Shown: positions 24,144 to 33,872, numbered from the stretch's first letter. The stretch: DNA of 64,000 bases from Xenorhabdus sp014467285 (GCF_014467285.1 NZ_NKHR01000005.1:169781-233780), one strand, 5' to 3'. The notes: generated by a model not told the origin, from the letters alone. Program-made: numbers and translations.

Positions 24144-26441
24144 ATGTTCTCCACCGACATAAAACATAAGCAATCACAACATGATCACCATGAGAAAGGC
24201 CATGGTCACTCTCATAAAAATGATGACAAAATACACTCCCATAAGCATTCCCACGAACATGCTCATGAGCATTCTCATAAACATAACGGAGCACATTGCT
24301 CACACGATCATGACCATGCTGTACAGGATATCTTTCCCCTCGAATTAACAGCAAACCAGCGCTTTAATTGGCTCATCCACGGTATGGATTGCCCAAGCTG
24401 TGCCGGGAAAATCGAGAATGCTGTAAAAAAACTCCCGGAAGCCAAACAGGTCAAGGTACTGTTTACTACAGAAAAATTGGTGGTTGATTCTGATGTTGAT
24501 ATTCGCGCCGCTGTCGAAAAAGCAGTAAAACAGGCGGGTTTTGAAATCAAGGAAACGGATTCGTCATCCAAACTGCCTCCGGCAACCAATCACTGGAAAA
24601 CATTTTCCCCGATCCTGATTCTCGCTGCCCTGATGTTCGCTAGTTGGGGGATATCAAACATCAATGCACCCGCCGGGCAAATCGCTTTCATCATTACCAC
24701 GCTGATTGGGTTATATCCGGTCGCAACTAAAGCCATCAAATTGATTCGTTCAGGTACTCCTTTTGCCATTGAAACACTGATGAGTGTTGCCGCCATCGGT
24801 GCCTTGTTCATTGATGCGACCGCAGAAGCCGCTATGGTCATTCTGCTGTTCAAATTAGGCGAGATTCTGGAATCTTATGCTGCCGGACGTGCTCGTCGTG
24901 GTGTCAGCGCCTTGATGGCATTAGTCCCTGACCAGGCTTTATTAGTTAAGGATGGAAAGAAGAAAACCGTATCGGCAGCCGAACTGCGTCCCGGTGATAT
25001 TATTGAAGTCGCTCCGGGAGCCCGTTTACCCACCGATGCCGAATTACTCAGTCCATTTGCCAGCTTCGATGAAAGCGCTCTGACAGGTGAATCTATTCCT
25101 GTTGAGCGGCAACAAGGAGAAAAGGTCGCGGCGGGTTGTCTTTCTGTCGATAGCGCCGTGCAGATGAGGGTGATCTCTGAGCCGGGGCACAACGCCATTG
25201 ACCGCATTCTTCAATTGATCGAAGAGGCAGAAGAACGTCGCGCTCCCATTGAACGTTTCATTGACCGATTCAGCCGCATCTATACTCCGCTGATTATCTT
25301 GTTCTCCGCACTCGTGGTACTGATCCCACCTTTGTTCTTTGCCGGATCGTGGGAAATCTGGATCTACCGCGGCCTGACACTACTATTGATTGGCTGTCCT
25401 TGTGCACTGGTTATCTCCACACCTGCCGCAATTACTTCCGCATTGGCAGCAGCGACTCGTCGTGGCACCCTAATCAAAGGCGGAGCAGCACTGGAGCAAC
25501 TCGGAGCAGTGACCACAATCGCATTAGATAAAACCGGCACACTGACCGAAGGCAAACCTCAAGTTACTGATATTGCACCAGCAGAAAACATCACTACAGA
25601 AACTGTACTGGCACTGGCGGGGGCTGTAGAAAGTGGCTCTCACCATCCATTGGCAAAGTCCATTCTTGAAGCCGCTGAAAGGAAAGGAGTGACCATTGTT
25701 GAGGCTGAACAGCGTAAAGCGCTAGCAGGAATTGGCGTTGAAGGACAATTGTCAGGACAAAGAATTCTTGTCGCCGCTCCCGAACGATTACCGGAAAATA
25801 CGTTATCCGCAGACTGGAAGCAAAGAGTCGCCGATCTGGAAAGCAGTGGCAAAACTGCGGTTGCAGTTATGCAGGACAAGCAATTCATGGGCTTGATTGC
25901 CATGCAGGATACCTTGCGTCAGGATGCCGTAGACACCATCCGTCTCCTGAAAAAACAAGGTGTTCAGGCAGTCATGCTTACAGGGGACAATCCTCGTGCT
26001 GCGGCTGCTATTGCAGGTCAGTTGGGCATTGATTATCGCGCAGGATTATTACCGGAAGATAAAGTGAAGGCAGTGACTGAGCTGAATAAAAATCACCACA
26101 CCATGATGGTTGGCGATGGAATCAACGACGCTCCGGCAATGAAAGCCGCCAGTATCGGCGTTGCCATGGGCAGCGGAACTGATGTTGCATTGGAAACGGC
26201 TGATGCTGCACTGACACACAATCGGCTGACCGGTTTAGCTGAAATTATCGCCCTGTCTCGCACAACCCATTACAACATTCGTCAAAATATCACTATTGCA
26301 TTAGGCTTAAAGGCTATATTCCTTATCACCAGCCTATTGGGTATCACAGGGCTATGGCTGGCAGTTCTGGCCGATTCAGGCGCTACTGCACTCGTCACGG
26401 CAAACGCCATCCGGCTGCTGAGAGTGAAGCCGCAAAAGTGA
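24144..26441 (+). CDS. zntA: Zinc/cadmium/lead-exporting P-type ATPase ZntA
   Basis: A 765-residue P1B-type ATPase exporting Zn, Cd and Pb. It opens with an unusually histidine-rich leader (about residues 7-60), then a metal-binding domain with GMDCPSCAGKIENAVKKL. Core motifs are the phosphatase loop TGES, channel motif CPCALVISTPA, phosphorylation site DKTGTLTEGKP, nucleotide-binding SGSHHPLAKSI and hinge GDGINDAPAMK. The histidine tract exceeds the E. coli leader and may buffer zinc. A ZntR-type promoter lies upstream and a terminator downstream, so it is a single-gene unit. Confidence 0.98.
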   Translation: MFSTDIKHKQSQHDHHEKGHGHSHKNDDKIHSHKHSHEHAHEHSHKHNGAHCSHDHDHAVQDIFPLELTANQRFNWLIHGMDCPSCAGKIENAVKKLPEAKQVKVLFTTEKLVVDSDVDIRAAVEKAVKQAGFEIKETDSSSKLPPATNHWKTFSPILILAALMFASWGISNINAPAGQIAFIITTLIGLYPVATKAIKLIRSGTPFAIETLMSVAAIGALFIDATAEAAMVILLFKLGEILESYAAGRARRGVSALMALVPDQALLVKDGKKKTVSAAELRPGDIIEVAPGARLPTDAELLSPFASFDESALTGESIPVERQQGEKVAAGCLSVDSAVQMRVISEPGHNAIDRILQLIEEAEERRAPIERFIDRFSRIYTPLIILFSALVVLIPPLFFAGSWEIWIYRGLTLLLIGCPCALVISTPAAITSALAAATRRGTLIKGGAALEQLGAVTTIALDKTGTLTEGKPQVTDIAPAENITTETVLALAGAVESGSHHPLAKSILEAAERKGVTIVEAEQRKALAGIGVEGQLSGQRILVAAPERLPENTLSADWKQRVADLESSGKTAVAVMQDKQFMGLIAMQDTLRQDAVDTIRLLKKQGVQAVMLTGDNPRAAAAIAGQLGIDYRAGLLPEDKVKAVTELNKNHHTMMVGDGINDAPAMKAASIGVAMGSGTDVALETADAALTHNRLTGLAEIIALSRTTHYNIRQNITIALGLKAIFLITSLLGITGLWLAVLADSGATALVTANAIRLLRVKPQK

Positions 26442-26472
26442 TAAACCGGGAGAGATAAAAAAACAACAAACT

Positions 26473-26499
26473 GAAAAGGTGCATACTACGCACCTTTTC
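26473..26499. terminator. Terminator between zntA and tusA
   Basis: GAAAAGGTGC (26473-26482) pairs with GCACCTTTTC (26490-26499) around a 7-base loop. The U-rich run is part of the stem, as in bidirectional terminators between convergent genes. Confidence 0.7.
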
Positions 26500-26639
26500 A
26501 AAATTACAATTACTCAAGATTGCTATTAAGGAAAAAGAAAATATGGTATTCAGTGAGGTGATAAGTTGTGACTAAACACCATACTTAAAGCCTAGCACGG
26601 CTCCTTTTTTCTGCCAGTTAATTACGCGATATTTCTCAA

Positions 26640-26891
26640 TCAAGCATTTTCACTTTTTCTGAGAAGATAGCGATAAGGGGTTTCTTCTGTCTCCTGCGCA
26701 ATCAATACATGTTCCATAAAACGACAGAAACCGGGAATATCACGGGTTGTTGCCGGATCATCTGCAATGATTAATAACGTCTGGCCTGCACTCATATGGC
26801 GGACAGTCTTACGTACCATCATGACGGGTTCCGGGCAGCGTAATCCTAGCGTATCAAGCGTTTTATCGGGATTGGCAAAAACATCGGACAT
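26640..26891 (-). CDS. tusA: Sulfur carrier protein TusA
   Basis: TusA takes sulfur from IscS and passes it to TusBCD for tRNA 2-thiouridine synthesis. The 83-residue product carries the active site LDTLGLRCPEPVMMVRKTVR with the persulfide cysteine and CPxP motif, and ends in the usual DIPGFCRFMEHVLIAQE region. I start at 26891 (MSDVFANPDK); the frame runs further upstream but only this part fits the family. Convergent to zntA, near yhhQ, as in E. coli. Confidence 0.96.
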   Translation of the reverse strand: MSDVFANPDKTLDTLGLRCPEPVMMVRKTVRHMSAGQTLLIIADDPATTRDIPGFCRFMEHVLIAQETEETPYRYLLRKSENA

Positions 26892-27061
26892 AACAATCTC
26901 TGTAGGTTCAAACAATCTATTGCCGTGGATTATATTACAAAATATCGCCAACTGCCGTACTTTACTTTTATTGCGCAACACGCGTATGATCAACTTCTCC
27001 TGATTTTTCAGGCGCATTTATTTTTTGGGTTCCCTCACCCCATTCAGCAAAAAGGTACAAT

Positions 27062-27730
27062 ATGTTCCAATTGACTGCGCAGCAGCGAGCCACCGCTTTG
27101 GCCTGGCTTTCGCTTTTCCATATTCTGATCATTACTTCCAGTAACTATCTGGTGCAACTACCCATCTCCATTTTTGGTTTCCATACCACTTGGGGGGCAT
27201 TTACATTTCCCTTTATCTTTTTGGCGACCGATCTGACTGTGCGTATTTATGGTGCTCCATTAGCGCGCCGGATCATTATCTCCGTCATGCTTCCCGCCTT
27301 GTTGATCTCTTACCTGATTTCAGCTCTGTTTTTTCAGGGCACATGGCAAGGATTCGAAACTTTGGGAACTTTTAACTTGTTTGTTGCCCGCATTGCAGCC
27401 GCTAGTTTTATGGCCTATGTGCTTGGTCAGATATTGGATGTCGGCGTCTTTAATCGCCTGCGCCAAAAAAGCCGCTGGTGGATAGCCCCGGCTGCCGCTA
27501 TGTTTTTCGGTAATATGCTCGATACACTGGCTTTTTTCTTTATCGCATTTTATCGCAGTACCGATGCTTTTATGGCAACGAATTGGGTGGAAATTGCCTT
27601 AGTGGATTACGCTTTCAAGCTGTTTATTTGTATGCTTTTTTTCCTGCCAGCTTATGGCATTCTGTTGAATTTAATTCTGAAATTTTTTTTCAAGCAAACC
27701 GCAGATAAGACACTGGTTAAATTCCACTAA
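27062..27730 (+). CDS. yhhQ: Queuosine precursor transporter YhhQ
   Basis: The 222-residue inner-membrane protein of the YhhQ/VUT1 family imports the queuosine precursors preQ0 and preQ1. It has about six membrane segments; FTFPFIFLATDLTVRIYGAP and FGNMLDTLAFFFIAFYRS hold the family aspartates. Divergent from tusA as in E. coli, and followed by a terminator. Confidence 0.94.
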   Translation: MFQLTAQQRATALAWLSLFHILIITSSNYLVQLPISIFGFHTTWGAFTFPFIFLATDLTVRIYGAPLARRIIISVMLPALLISYLISALFFQGTWQGFETLGTFNLFVARIAAASFMAYVLGQILDVGVFNRLRQKSRWWIAPAAAMFFGNMLDTLAFFFIAFYRSTDAFMATNWVEIALVDYAFKLFICMLFFLPAYGILLNLILKFFFKQTADKTLVKFH

Positions 27731-27735
27731 CTGCT

Positions 27736-27757
27736 CTCCCCCTCATGGGGGAGTTTT
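27736..27757 (+). terminator. Terminator after yhhQ
   Basis: CTCCCCC (27736-27742) and GGGGGAG (27747-27753) form a GC-rich 7-base stem with a TCAT loop, followed by TTTT. Confidence 0.88.
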
Positions 27758-28135
27758 CCTATTTCTTAATTCACCGCTTACAGCAGTGGTTATTCTCAAT
27801 ATTGAATAACAGCCTGAATTAAACTTTCTTTTACTATCAAACGTCATTAAAAAAGCGTTTAGGTCAAAGTCATACTCAGCTATCCGACTTGTTTCTGTTT
27901 GTGGTACTTTCTGATTACAGTGCTTTCTGTGAGAATTTTTGAACGGTATGTGGCGGTATATACATTCACCAGAATGTATTTATTCAGGAGACAATCAGGT
28001 ATCCAGCCATATCCTTAAGATCATTTTGCTCATATTTATTTACTGACTTCAGCGAAAACATATGTTTTTTCTTCATCCAATTACATGCGGATGGCTCATA
28101 TACATTTTATTATTCAAGAATAAGGTCCTGGTAAG
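27758..28135. other. Intergenic region before the acyl-CoA-oxidase-like gene
   Basis: No coding sequence seen. Composition shifts to AT-rich here, marking the change from the conserved zntA-yhhQ block to an accessory gene. Confidence 0.5.
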
Positions 28136-29884
28136 ATGAATAAACCATTATGTCATTCAGTATTAAAATTAAATCATTATTTGAACATAAGCAATCCAGA
28201 ATCTTCGGATAATATTTTCGATATACTTAAAACTACCTGTAATGATTACCAATCAACAGTAAATAAATTTATAGCGTTACTTAACTATATTGATAAAAAT
28301 AATATTAATTTAACATCATTTAATGCACTGGCTGCGCTTCATGAATTAGTCGCCCCTCATGATGGGGCTGTAGTTTCTATGCTATCAATTCATTTTAATC
28401 TGACTATAGGAACTCTCGCTAATTTAGGGGCTCAAACACCATACATAGAAGATCTATACCAAAAACTTTGTTCAGGTCGTGCTATTGGCGTATATCTGGC
28501 GACTGAGCTGGCTCACGGTCATAATCTGGCCGCGATCGAAACTCAGGCTGATTACCTTCCAGAGAAAGGTGTATTCATACTTAACTCACCCAGTTCCGGC
28601 TCATATAAATTCATGCCCAATACCCTATCGTGTGAATTACCCAAGGTGGCGGTCGTTTTTGCCCAACTCAATGTATCAGGGAAAAGATATGGTATTTTCC
28701 CCTTTGTATTCCCTCTGTCAGTCAATGGCAAATTAACTACTGGTGTTAAAATCACTACACTTGGCGATAAACCAGGATTTTATCTTGATAACGCAATCAC
28801 TTCATTTAAGAACGTTGAAATTTCTTTTGAAGGGCTTCTTGCCGGCAATATGATCACATTGCACCGAAATGGTCAGGTATCATTGCATACTAAAACATTA
28901 AAAGAACGATTTGCGTTAATCACAAACCGAATACATACCGGAAAATTATGTATGGCCATAAGCTCCGTTACAGTAGCGAAATCAGCGCTGCATATCACCA
29001 GCACTTATGGTCATAAACGACAAACCTTCGGCTATTCAGGGGCTATGCCTGTAATCAACTATTTTCATTTTAAAGAAGGCATTGCTTGGGATACTCTAAG
29101 TACGGTCACCCATTCATTATACTTAAAAGTGTTGACGGAAAAAGTTTCAGCAACGCTGTCAAAAAATGTCAAAAACTTTAAATTTTCAGATGATCTACTT
29201 ATTGAAATTATCACGGCTAAATCCCTGTGCACATGGCGTACACAAGAAATATTAATTAACAGCCGTGAACGTTGTGGCTCTCATGGATTATTTATTATCA
29301 ACAAGATACCCCATTATTTAATAGCTAATTTTGGTGCAATTACTGCTGAAGGCGATAATCTTGTGCTCTCCCTGAAGGCGGGAGAAATGATTCTTATTAA
29401 TGGCATAAAAAATAACAATAAAGATATTCAACATGATTTATTCTTCATTCTGACTAATTATCTGAATTTCTTATTAAACAAACTGAAAAAGATAATCGTC
29501 AGCGGCAATAGAAGAACAAATTTGGATATTGTTAATAAATATAGTGATGATTTTCTGGAACTGAGCCGGACATATGCTGTTTTATCCGTAGTGACGGCAA
29601 TTATTGACTCGTATCATCATGATGGTATTGACATGATTATCGAAGGTTACCTTCTCGACTGGGCTCATCGTTCCATGAGTAACCTCTTAATAAATGAGAT
29701 AATTGATCTGCAAGAATCTAAAAAAACAGAGGAAAAACGCACAGAATACATACGTAAAAATGCTGAGAAAATCATTGATTATATTTCCTGTTTTGAGGTG
29801 GATAAATCGGGAATTGAAACACCAATATCAAGTGATGACTATATATCCTGGTATGCAGAAAATCATGACCAGTTAAAGGATTAA
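28136..29884 (+). CDS. Acyl-CoA oxidase-like flavoprotein
   Basis: A 582-residue protein of the acyl-CoA dehydrogenase/oxidase superfamily, closer to acyl-CoA oxidases: ATELAHGHNLAAIETQADYL (flavin-binding loop), KRQTFG (arginine-phenylalanine flavin contact), RERCGSHGLFIINKIPHY and ITAEGDNLVL, whose glutamate aligns with the oxidase catalytic base. It would introduce a double bond into an acyl thioester using FAD. It stands alone, is AT-rich, and has no fatty-acid or NRPS gene next to it. In this bacterial group such enzymes often tailor secondary metabolites; the substrate is unknown. Confidence 0.75.
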   Translation: MNKPLCHSVLKLNHYLNISNPESSDNIFDILKTTCNDYQSTVNKFIALLNYIDKNNINLTSFNALAALHELVAPHDGAVVSMLSIHFNLTIGTLANLGAQTPYIEDLYQKLCSGRAIGVYLATELAHGHNLAAIETQADYLPEKGVFILNSPSSGSYKFMPNTLSCELPKVAVVFAQLNVSGKRYGIFPFVFPLSVNGKLTTGVKITTLGDKPGFYLDNAITSFKNVEISFEGLLAGNMITLHRNGQVSLHTKTLKERFALITNRIHTGKLCMAISSVTVAKSALHITSTYGHKRQTFGYSGAMPVINYFHFKEGIAWDTLSTVTHSLYLKVLTEKVSATLSKNVKNFKFSDDLLIEIITAKSLCTWRTQEILINSRERCGSHGLFIINKIPHYLIANFGAITAEGDNLVLSLKAGEMILINGIKNNNKDIQHDLFFILTNYLNFLLNKLKKIIVSGNRRTNLDIVNKYSDDFLELSRTYAVLSVVTAIIDSYHHDGIDMIIEGYLLDWAHRSMSNLLINEIIDLQESKKTEEKRTEYIRKNAEKIIDYISCFEVDKSGIETPISSDDYISWYAENHDQLKD

Positions 29885-29923
29885 CTCTCAATTATTACCG
29901 TGAAATACAGTGCATTCTCGTGA

Positions 29924-30148
29924 ACACCGCCGCCGGACAATCCGGATCAAGAGCCTGTAATTTGGGAATACTGTGTCCGCGTTGCTGAACTGGATCAATA
30001 TGCCGTGATTGGCGTTACTGACGAAGAAAAGCTATTAGCCGTTGAAAAAGCGAAGTTAATGTTGGTGGCTCAGGTGGCTGAATACAAGCGCGACAGTGCG
30101 TCAGAGTCGAGTGATGGAATTTTGTCGCATGACAGTGTTGAAAAGTAA
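29924..30148 (+). pseudogene. Gene fragment A, related to fragment B
   Basis: A 74-codon frame without start codon, beginning PPPDNPDQEPVIWEYCVRVA and ending DSVEK before TAA. The central stretch LLAVEKAKLMLVAQVAEYKR recurs in fragment B (31063-31173). It looks like the C-terminal part of a small phage-type protein, but I cannot name the family. Confidence 0.5.
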
Positions 30149-30244
30149 CAATTAATTGAAACAGAAAAACCAACTTCACCAGTTGGTTTTTTTGCTTTTG
30201 GCTGTATGCGCTGTTAAATCGATGGTTGCGGTTGGCGGGCTAAA

Positions 30245-30550
30245 TCACCTCGCCAATAATGCTGTGAAAGGTTTTACACTGGTTTTCTGTGCCATCAGCT
30301 GTCGCGCTTCCCAGCGATCATGGTTGGCTTGTAAGCTGATCCAGAAATCAGCGTCAGTTTCAAACAGTGCCGCTAACATGACAGCCTCTTCTATGCTGAT
30401 ACGGCGTTTTCCGCTGATAATTTCAGCAATGCGCATACGGGAAAGATTCAATGCCTCACCTAATTTTGCTTGGGTAATATTCAGTGGTTTCAAATATTCT
30501 TCTGACAGCATTTCACCCACAGTTGTCGGTTCTCTTAACATCGTATCCAT
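30245..30550 (-). CDS. higA: HigA-family antitoxin
   Basis: A 101-residue XRE-type antitoxin with PTTVGEMLSEEYLKPLNITQ and the helix-turn-helix LGEALNLSRMRIAEIISGKR, the pattern of HigA/VapI antitoxins. It lies downstream of the toxin gene on the same strand (toxin first), the order typical of hig systems. It should neutralise HigB and repress the shared promoter at about 30944-30998. Confidence 0.9.
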   Translation of the reverse strand: MDTMLREPTTVGEMLSEEYLKPLNITQAKLGEALNLSRMRIAEIISGKRRISIEEAVMLAALFETDADFWISLQANHDRWEARQLMAQKTSVKPFTALLAR

Positions 30551-30609
30551 AACGCCCCCTGTTAATCTCTTTAAGTTGAATTCCCCGTGCTTGTGGCGGG
30601 GTAGTTTAT

Positions 30610-30906
30610 TTAATATTTGTGAGGATCAAGGTAGATATCGTATGCTGCCCCGTCCCGCCATTGAAAAATAAGCCGCCATTGAATGTTAACCCTGATACTC
30701 GACCACCCTTCTAGCGAACTGGATAAACGTTCATAATTATTTCCCGGCGGGGAGAATAAAGAGTGCTCTGTTGTGGCTGATTCTATAATATCGAGTTTAC
30801 GTTTCAGCGATGATTCTATTGTCACCGGAATATCTTTGCTCCGCTTACCATCTAAATAGAATCGAGCCAGAGAACCCGACTGACCTTCCTTAAAACTTTT
30901 GATCAT
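30610..30906 (-). CDS. higB: HigB/RelE-family toxin
   Basis: A 98-residue RelE-superfamily toxin: MIKSFKEGQSGSLARFYLDG, KRKLDIIESATTEHSLFSPP, and WSSIRVNIQWRLIFQWRDGA with the basic/aromatic active-site face. Such toxins cut mRNA on the ribosome. It is followed by higA after 59 bases. The pair sits between two related gene fragments. Confidence 0.9.
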   Translation of the reverse strand: MIKSFKEGQSGSLARFYLDGKRSKDIPVTIESSLKRKLDIIESATTEHSLFSPPGNNYERLSSSLEGWSSIRVNIQWRLIFQWRDGAAYDIYLDPHKY

Positions 30907-30943
30907 CCCTCAATCCTTCATTTTTTCATTGAAATTGTATCGC

Positions 30944-30998
30944 GTAACATTACATAATGCAACAAAAATCGATACATAGTGTAACGTAATTCATTGCA
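30944..30998. promoter_or_regulatory. Candidate HigA operator region
   Basis: Two related 18-base elements (GTAACATTACATAATGCA at 30944-30961 and GTAACGTAATTCATTGCA at 30981-30998; 12 of 18 identical) lie 37 bases apart just upstream of higB. Paired elements like this are usual for antitoxin autorepression. Confidence 0.5.
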
Positions 30999-31062
30999 TA
31001 AAGGGATGAAAAAAACAAATTATCTTGATGGTTAGCAACATTTGCCGGAATTGGCCGCATAA

Positions 31063-31173
31063 ACAGGGCTATTGGCTGTCGAAAAAGTGAAGTTAGTGCT
31101 GGTGGCTCAATTGGCTAAATGTGTGTCGGAGCCAGATAATGTCGTTATGTTGCAAAAAGATACCGAAAAGTAA
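31063..31173 (+). pseudogene. Gene fragment B, degenerate copy of fragment A
   Basis: An open stretch without start codon: LLAVEKVKLVLVAQLAKCVS to KDTEK and TAA. Over the first 48 bases about 40 match fragment A at 30032, and the ends (SVEK and DTEK, each followed by TAACAA-type sequence) also correspond. The two copies flank higBA in the same orientation. Confidence 0.5.
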
Positions 31174-31488
31174 CAAGTAACTGAATTAGGGGGATTGATG
31201 CGATGCCCCTGATAGCTATTTCACCGACTGAAAAATGAATTTATAGACCTTGTTTAGTATTTTGTGTAATCGCCATACCCTGCATCAATCCTCTTCCCGT
31301 TTTTCTTACCGAATCACACATTTCCTGCTTTTACTCATAACCCCTCGGTATATTTTGCCGTATAGTGTTGATGTATCGTGTTGATGGGCGGGTAAGCACA
31401 TACTTTGACATAACACTGTTTGTAACCTGCTCCATGCCAGTATTGTGACACTCTATGCCTAGTTTCCAGTGAAGAAGGAATATTTCTT

Positions 31489-32589
31489 ATGCTGAAAGTG
31501 ATCCAGTCTCCATCCAAATATATTCAGGGGCCAGGTGCGTTATCTCACATTGGTCGATACACCAAAATGCTTGCTGACCACGTCTTCGTGATTGCCGATA
31601 ATTTCGTGATGAGCCTTATTGGGGATACCGTCGGCAAAAGCCTGGAGGAACACGAAGTCACCAGCCACTTCGAAGTTTTTAACGGTGAGTGCTGCCGTAG
31701 TGAAATCCAGCGCCTGTCTGCCATTCTAGTCAGTAATCAGTGTCAGGCTGTGGTTGGGCTAGGGGGTGGAAAAACGCTTGATACAGCCAAAGCCATTGCA
31801 CACGAATCCAAAATACCGGTGATTATTTCGCCTACCCTTGCTTCAACCGACGCACCGACCAGTGCCCTTTCCGTCCTGTATACCGAACTGGGTGAGTTTG
31901 ACAGCTACCTGATCTACCCACAAAACCCGAATGTCGTGTTGATGGACACCAATATTATTGCCAAAGCGCCCATTCGTCTGTTTGTGGCAGGAATGGGGGA
32001 TGCACTCGCCACCTATTTTGAGGCACGAGCCAACAGTGCCGCCCACAAACCCACTATGGCTGGCGGGGCAACATCCACCACAGGTCTGGCCCTGGCAAAA
32101 CTGTGTTATGAAACCTTGCTGGCAGAAGGTTACAAAGCAAAACTGGCAGTGGAAGCGGGTGTCAGCACGCCTGCGGTTGAAAATATTGTTGAAGCGAATA
32201 CCTACCTCAGCGGTATCGGTTTTGAAAGTGCGGGTCTGGCTGCCGCTCACGCTATCCACAATGGCTTTACGGTGTTGGAAGAGTGTCATCATCTCTATCA
32301 CGGAGAAAAAGTGGCATTCGGTACGCTGACACAATTGATCTTAGAAAACAGTTCAAGTGAAGAGCTGGAAACTGTGCTCGATTTTTGTGTACAGGTAGGT
32401 TTGCCAGTCACGCTGGAACAATTGGGCTTGCGTGATAATGAAAAACTGAATCAGAAAATTATGCAGGTTGCCATAGCGAGTTGTGCGGAAGGGGAAACCA
32501 TTCACAATATGCCATTTACTGTGACACCAGAGCAGGTTTACGCCGCGATTTTGGCCGCAGACCGAATGGGGCAGGATTGGTTATATTAA
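31489..32589 (+). CDS. gldA: Glycerol dehydrogenase GldA
   Basis: An NAD-dependent, zinc-containing enzyme of the iron-dependent alcohol dehydrogenase superfamily converting glycerol to dihydroxyacetone. The 366-residue product shows the NAD loop VVGLGGGKTLDTAKAIAHES, SPTLASTDAPTSALSVLY, and zinc ligands in GMGDALATYFEARA, AAAHAIHNG and HHLYHGEKVAFGTL. It is close to E. coli GldA along its length. With glpACB downstream and glycerate kinase elsewhere, the region serves glycerol use. Confidence 0.96.
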   Translation: MLKVIQSPSKYIQGPGALSHIGRYTKMLADHVFVIADNFVMSLIGDTVGKSLEEHEVTSHFEVFNGECCRSEIQRLSAILVSNQCQAVVGLGGGKTLDTAKAIAHESKIPVIISPTLASTDAPTSALSVLYTELGEFDSYLIYPQNPNVVLMDTNIIAKAPIRLFVAGMGDALATYFEARANSAAHKPTMAGGATSTTGLALAKLCYETLLAEGYKAKLAVEAGVSTPAVENIVEANTYLSGIGFESAGLAAAHAIHNGFTVLEECHHLYHGEKVAFGTLTQLILENSSSEELETVLDFCVQVGLPVTLEQLGLRDNEKLNQKIMQVAIASCAEGETIHNMPFTVTPEQVYAAILAADRMGQDWLY

Positions 32590-32732
32590 ATGATTGCGAT
32601 AATAATTAACGTGAGATCTTTCCCTCTACAGGACAGCCAAATAATGTTATTTGTATGATATTAAACCACCTATCATTGTACATACAGTGATAGGTGCACC
32701 AATCATAGTGAGGCACTTTTCTCAAAATCGAT

Positions 32733-33827
32733 TCAAATATGATGAATAATATAACGCGTGCTACGGCCACCAGCCTCCGTTTTTTCCAGACAGCCAAGTT
32801 CCACCAGATGATTTAAATGCCGGGTTGCTGTTGCACGGCTGACTTTAGCAACTTTCTGATATTGGCTGCTGTTAATACCTTGCTGAAAATCACCATCCAA
32901 CATTCTATTCAGGACCTTGCTCTGTTCTCCACTCAACTGACTTTGATCAATACAACGCCAGAACCGGGTCTTTTTCACCGTATTATCAATTTGCTTCAAT
33001 TTAGCAATCAGCGTGTCATTCAATGTTTGCAGAAACCATAGCATCCAATCGGTAATATCCAAGCCATTACGCTGTGTCTGTTCCAATATTTCATAATATT
33101 GTTTACGGCGTTCACAAATACTCACTGACATGGCATAAAACCGGATTGAGCGATTTTCTCCTTGCGCCAATACCAAATCAGTCAGGAAACGGGTAATACG
33201 CCCATTACCATCCTCCATTGGATGCAGTGTAACAAACCATAAATGTATGATGGCTGCCCGCAAGATGGGATCAAGATTGAATTCATAACGAGATTGATTG
33301 AACCAAGCAATAAGTTTTGTTATCTCCTCCTGTAACCTTTCGGCAGGTGGCGCTTCAAAATGAATAATCGGTTTGTCTATTCTGCCAGAGATAACTTCCA
33401 TTCCTCCATGCCTCAACTGCCCTCCTTTGATAGGATTAAACAAAGTATAACCCTTGGGAAACATCAACTCATGCCATTTCAAAATGCGTTCAAGCGTCAA
33501 TGGTTCGTTATATCTTTCCACCACATCAAAGGCTATTTCAGCCATGCCATCAGATTGTTCACTTGTTGGATAAGGCTTCGTTTCACTGATGCCTAATCGA
33601 TTTGCTAATGAAGAACGAACTGATGCCGCATTCAGCCTTTCACCTTCGATTTCGCAAGAATAGAGAATACTGGCAAGAAGATTATCCAATGTTGATTGTT
33701 CTGTGTTTTCAGTACTTACTCTTCCTAGCAATAATCCCTGATTAAAATGAATTTCCCGCAATATGGGGGTCAGAACATGCTCATTCCATTTAAAGTCAGG
33801 CCAATTTTTTTGTTCCCATATCCACAT
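32733..33827 (-). CDS. Fic-family AMP-transferase with inhibitory helix and C-terminal winged helix
   Basis: A 364-residue Fic protein. The catalytic loop is HPMEDGNGRITRFL (about residues 197-210), with the histidine and GNGR needed for nucleotide transfer; methionine replaces the usual phenylalanine. Upstream, SCEIEG (about 53-58) fits the inhibitory helix motif S/T-x3-E-G/N, so it is a class II, self-inhibited Fic enzyme with a DUF4172-like N-terminus. The end (about 295-364) is a helix-turn-helix: VAKVSRATATRHLNHLVELG. DNA binding may allow autoregulation; a triple inverted repeat lies 46 bases upstream. The target protein is unknown. Confidence 0.9.
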   Translation of the reverse strand: MWIWEQKNWPDFKWNEHVLTPILREIHFNQGLLLGRVSTENTEQSTLDNLLASILYSCEIEGERLNAASVRSSLANRLGISETKPYPTSEQSDGMAEIAFDVVERYNEPLTLERILKWHELMFPKGYTLFNPIKGGQLRHGGMEVISGRIDKPIIHFEAPPAERLQEEITKLIAWFNQSRYEFNLDPILRAAIIHLWFVTLHPMEDGNGRITRFLTDLVLAQGENRSIRFYAMSVSICERRKQYYEILEQTQRNGLDITDWMLWFLQTLNDTLIAKLKQIDNTVKKTRFWRCIDQSQLSGEQSKVLNRMLDGDFQQGINSSQYQKVAKVSRATATRHLNHLVELGCLEKTEAGGRSTRYIIHHI

Positions 33828-33872
33828 TAAATTTCACCTTATGATGCCAACTATCGAACCATTCTACTCATC

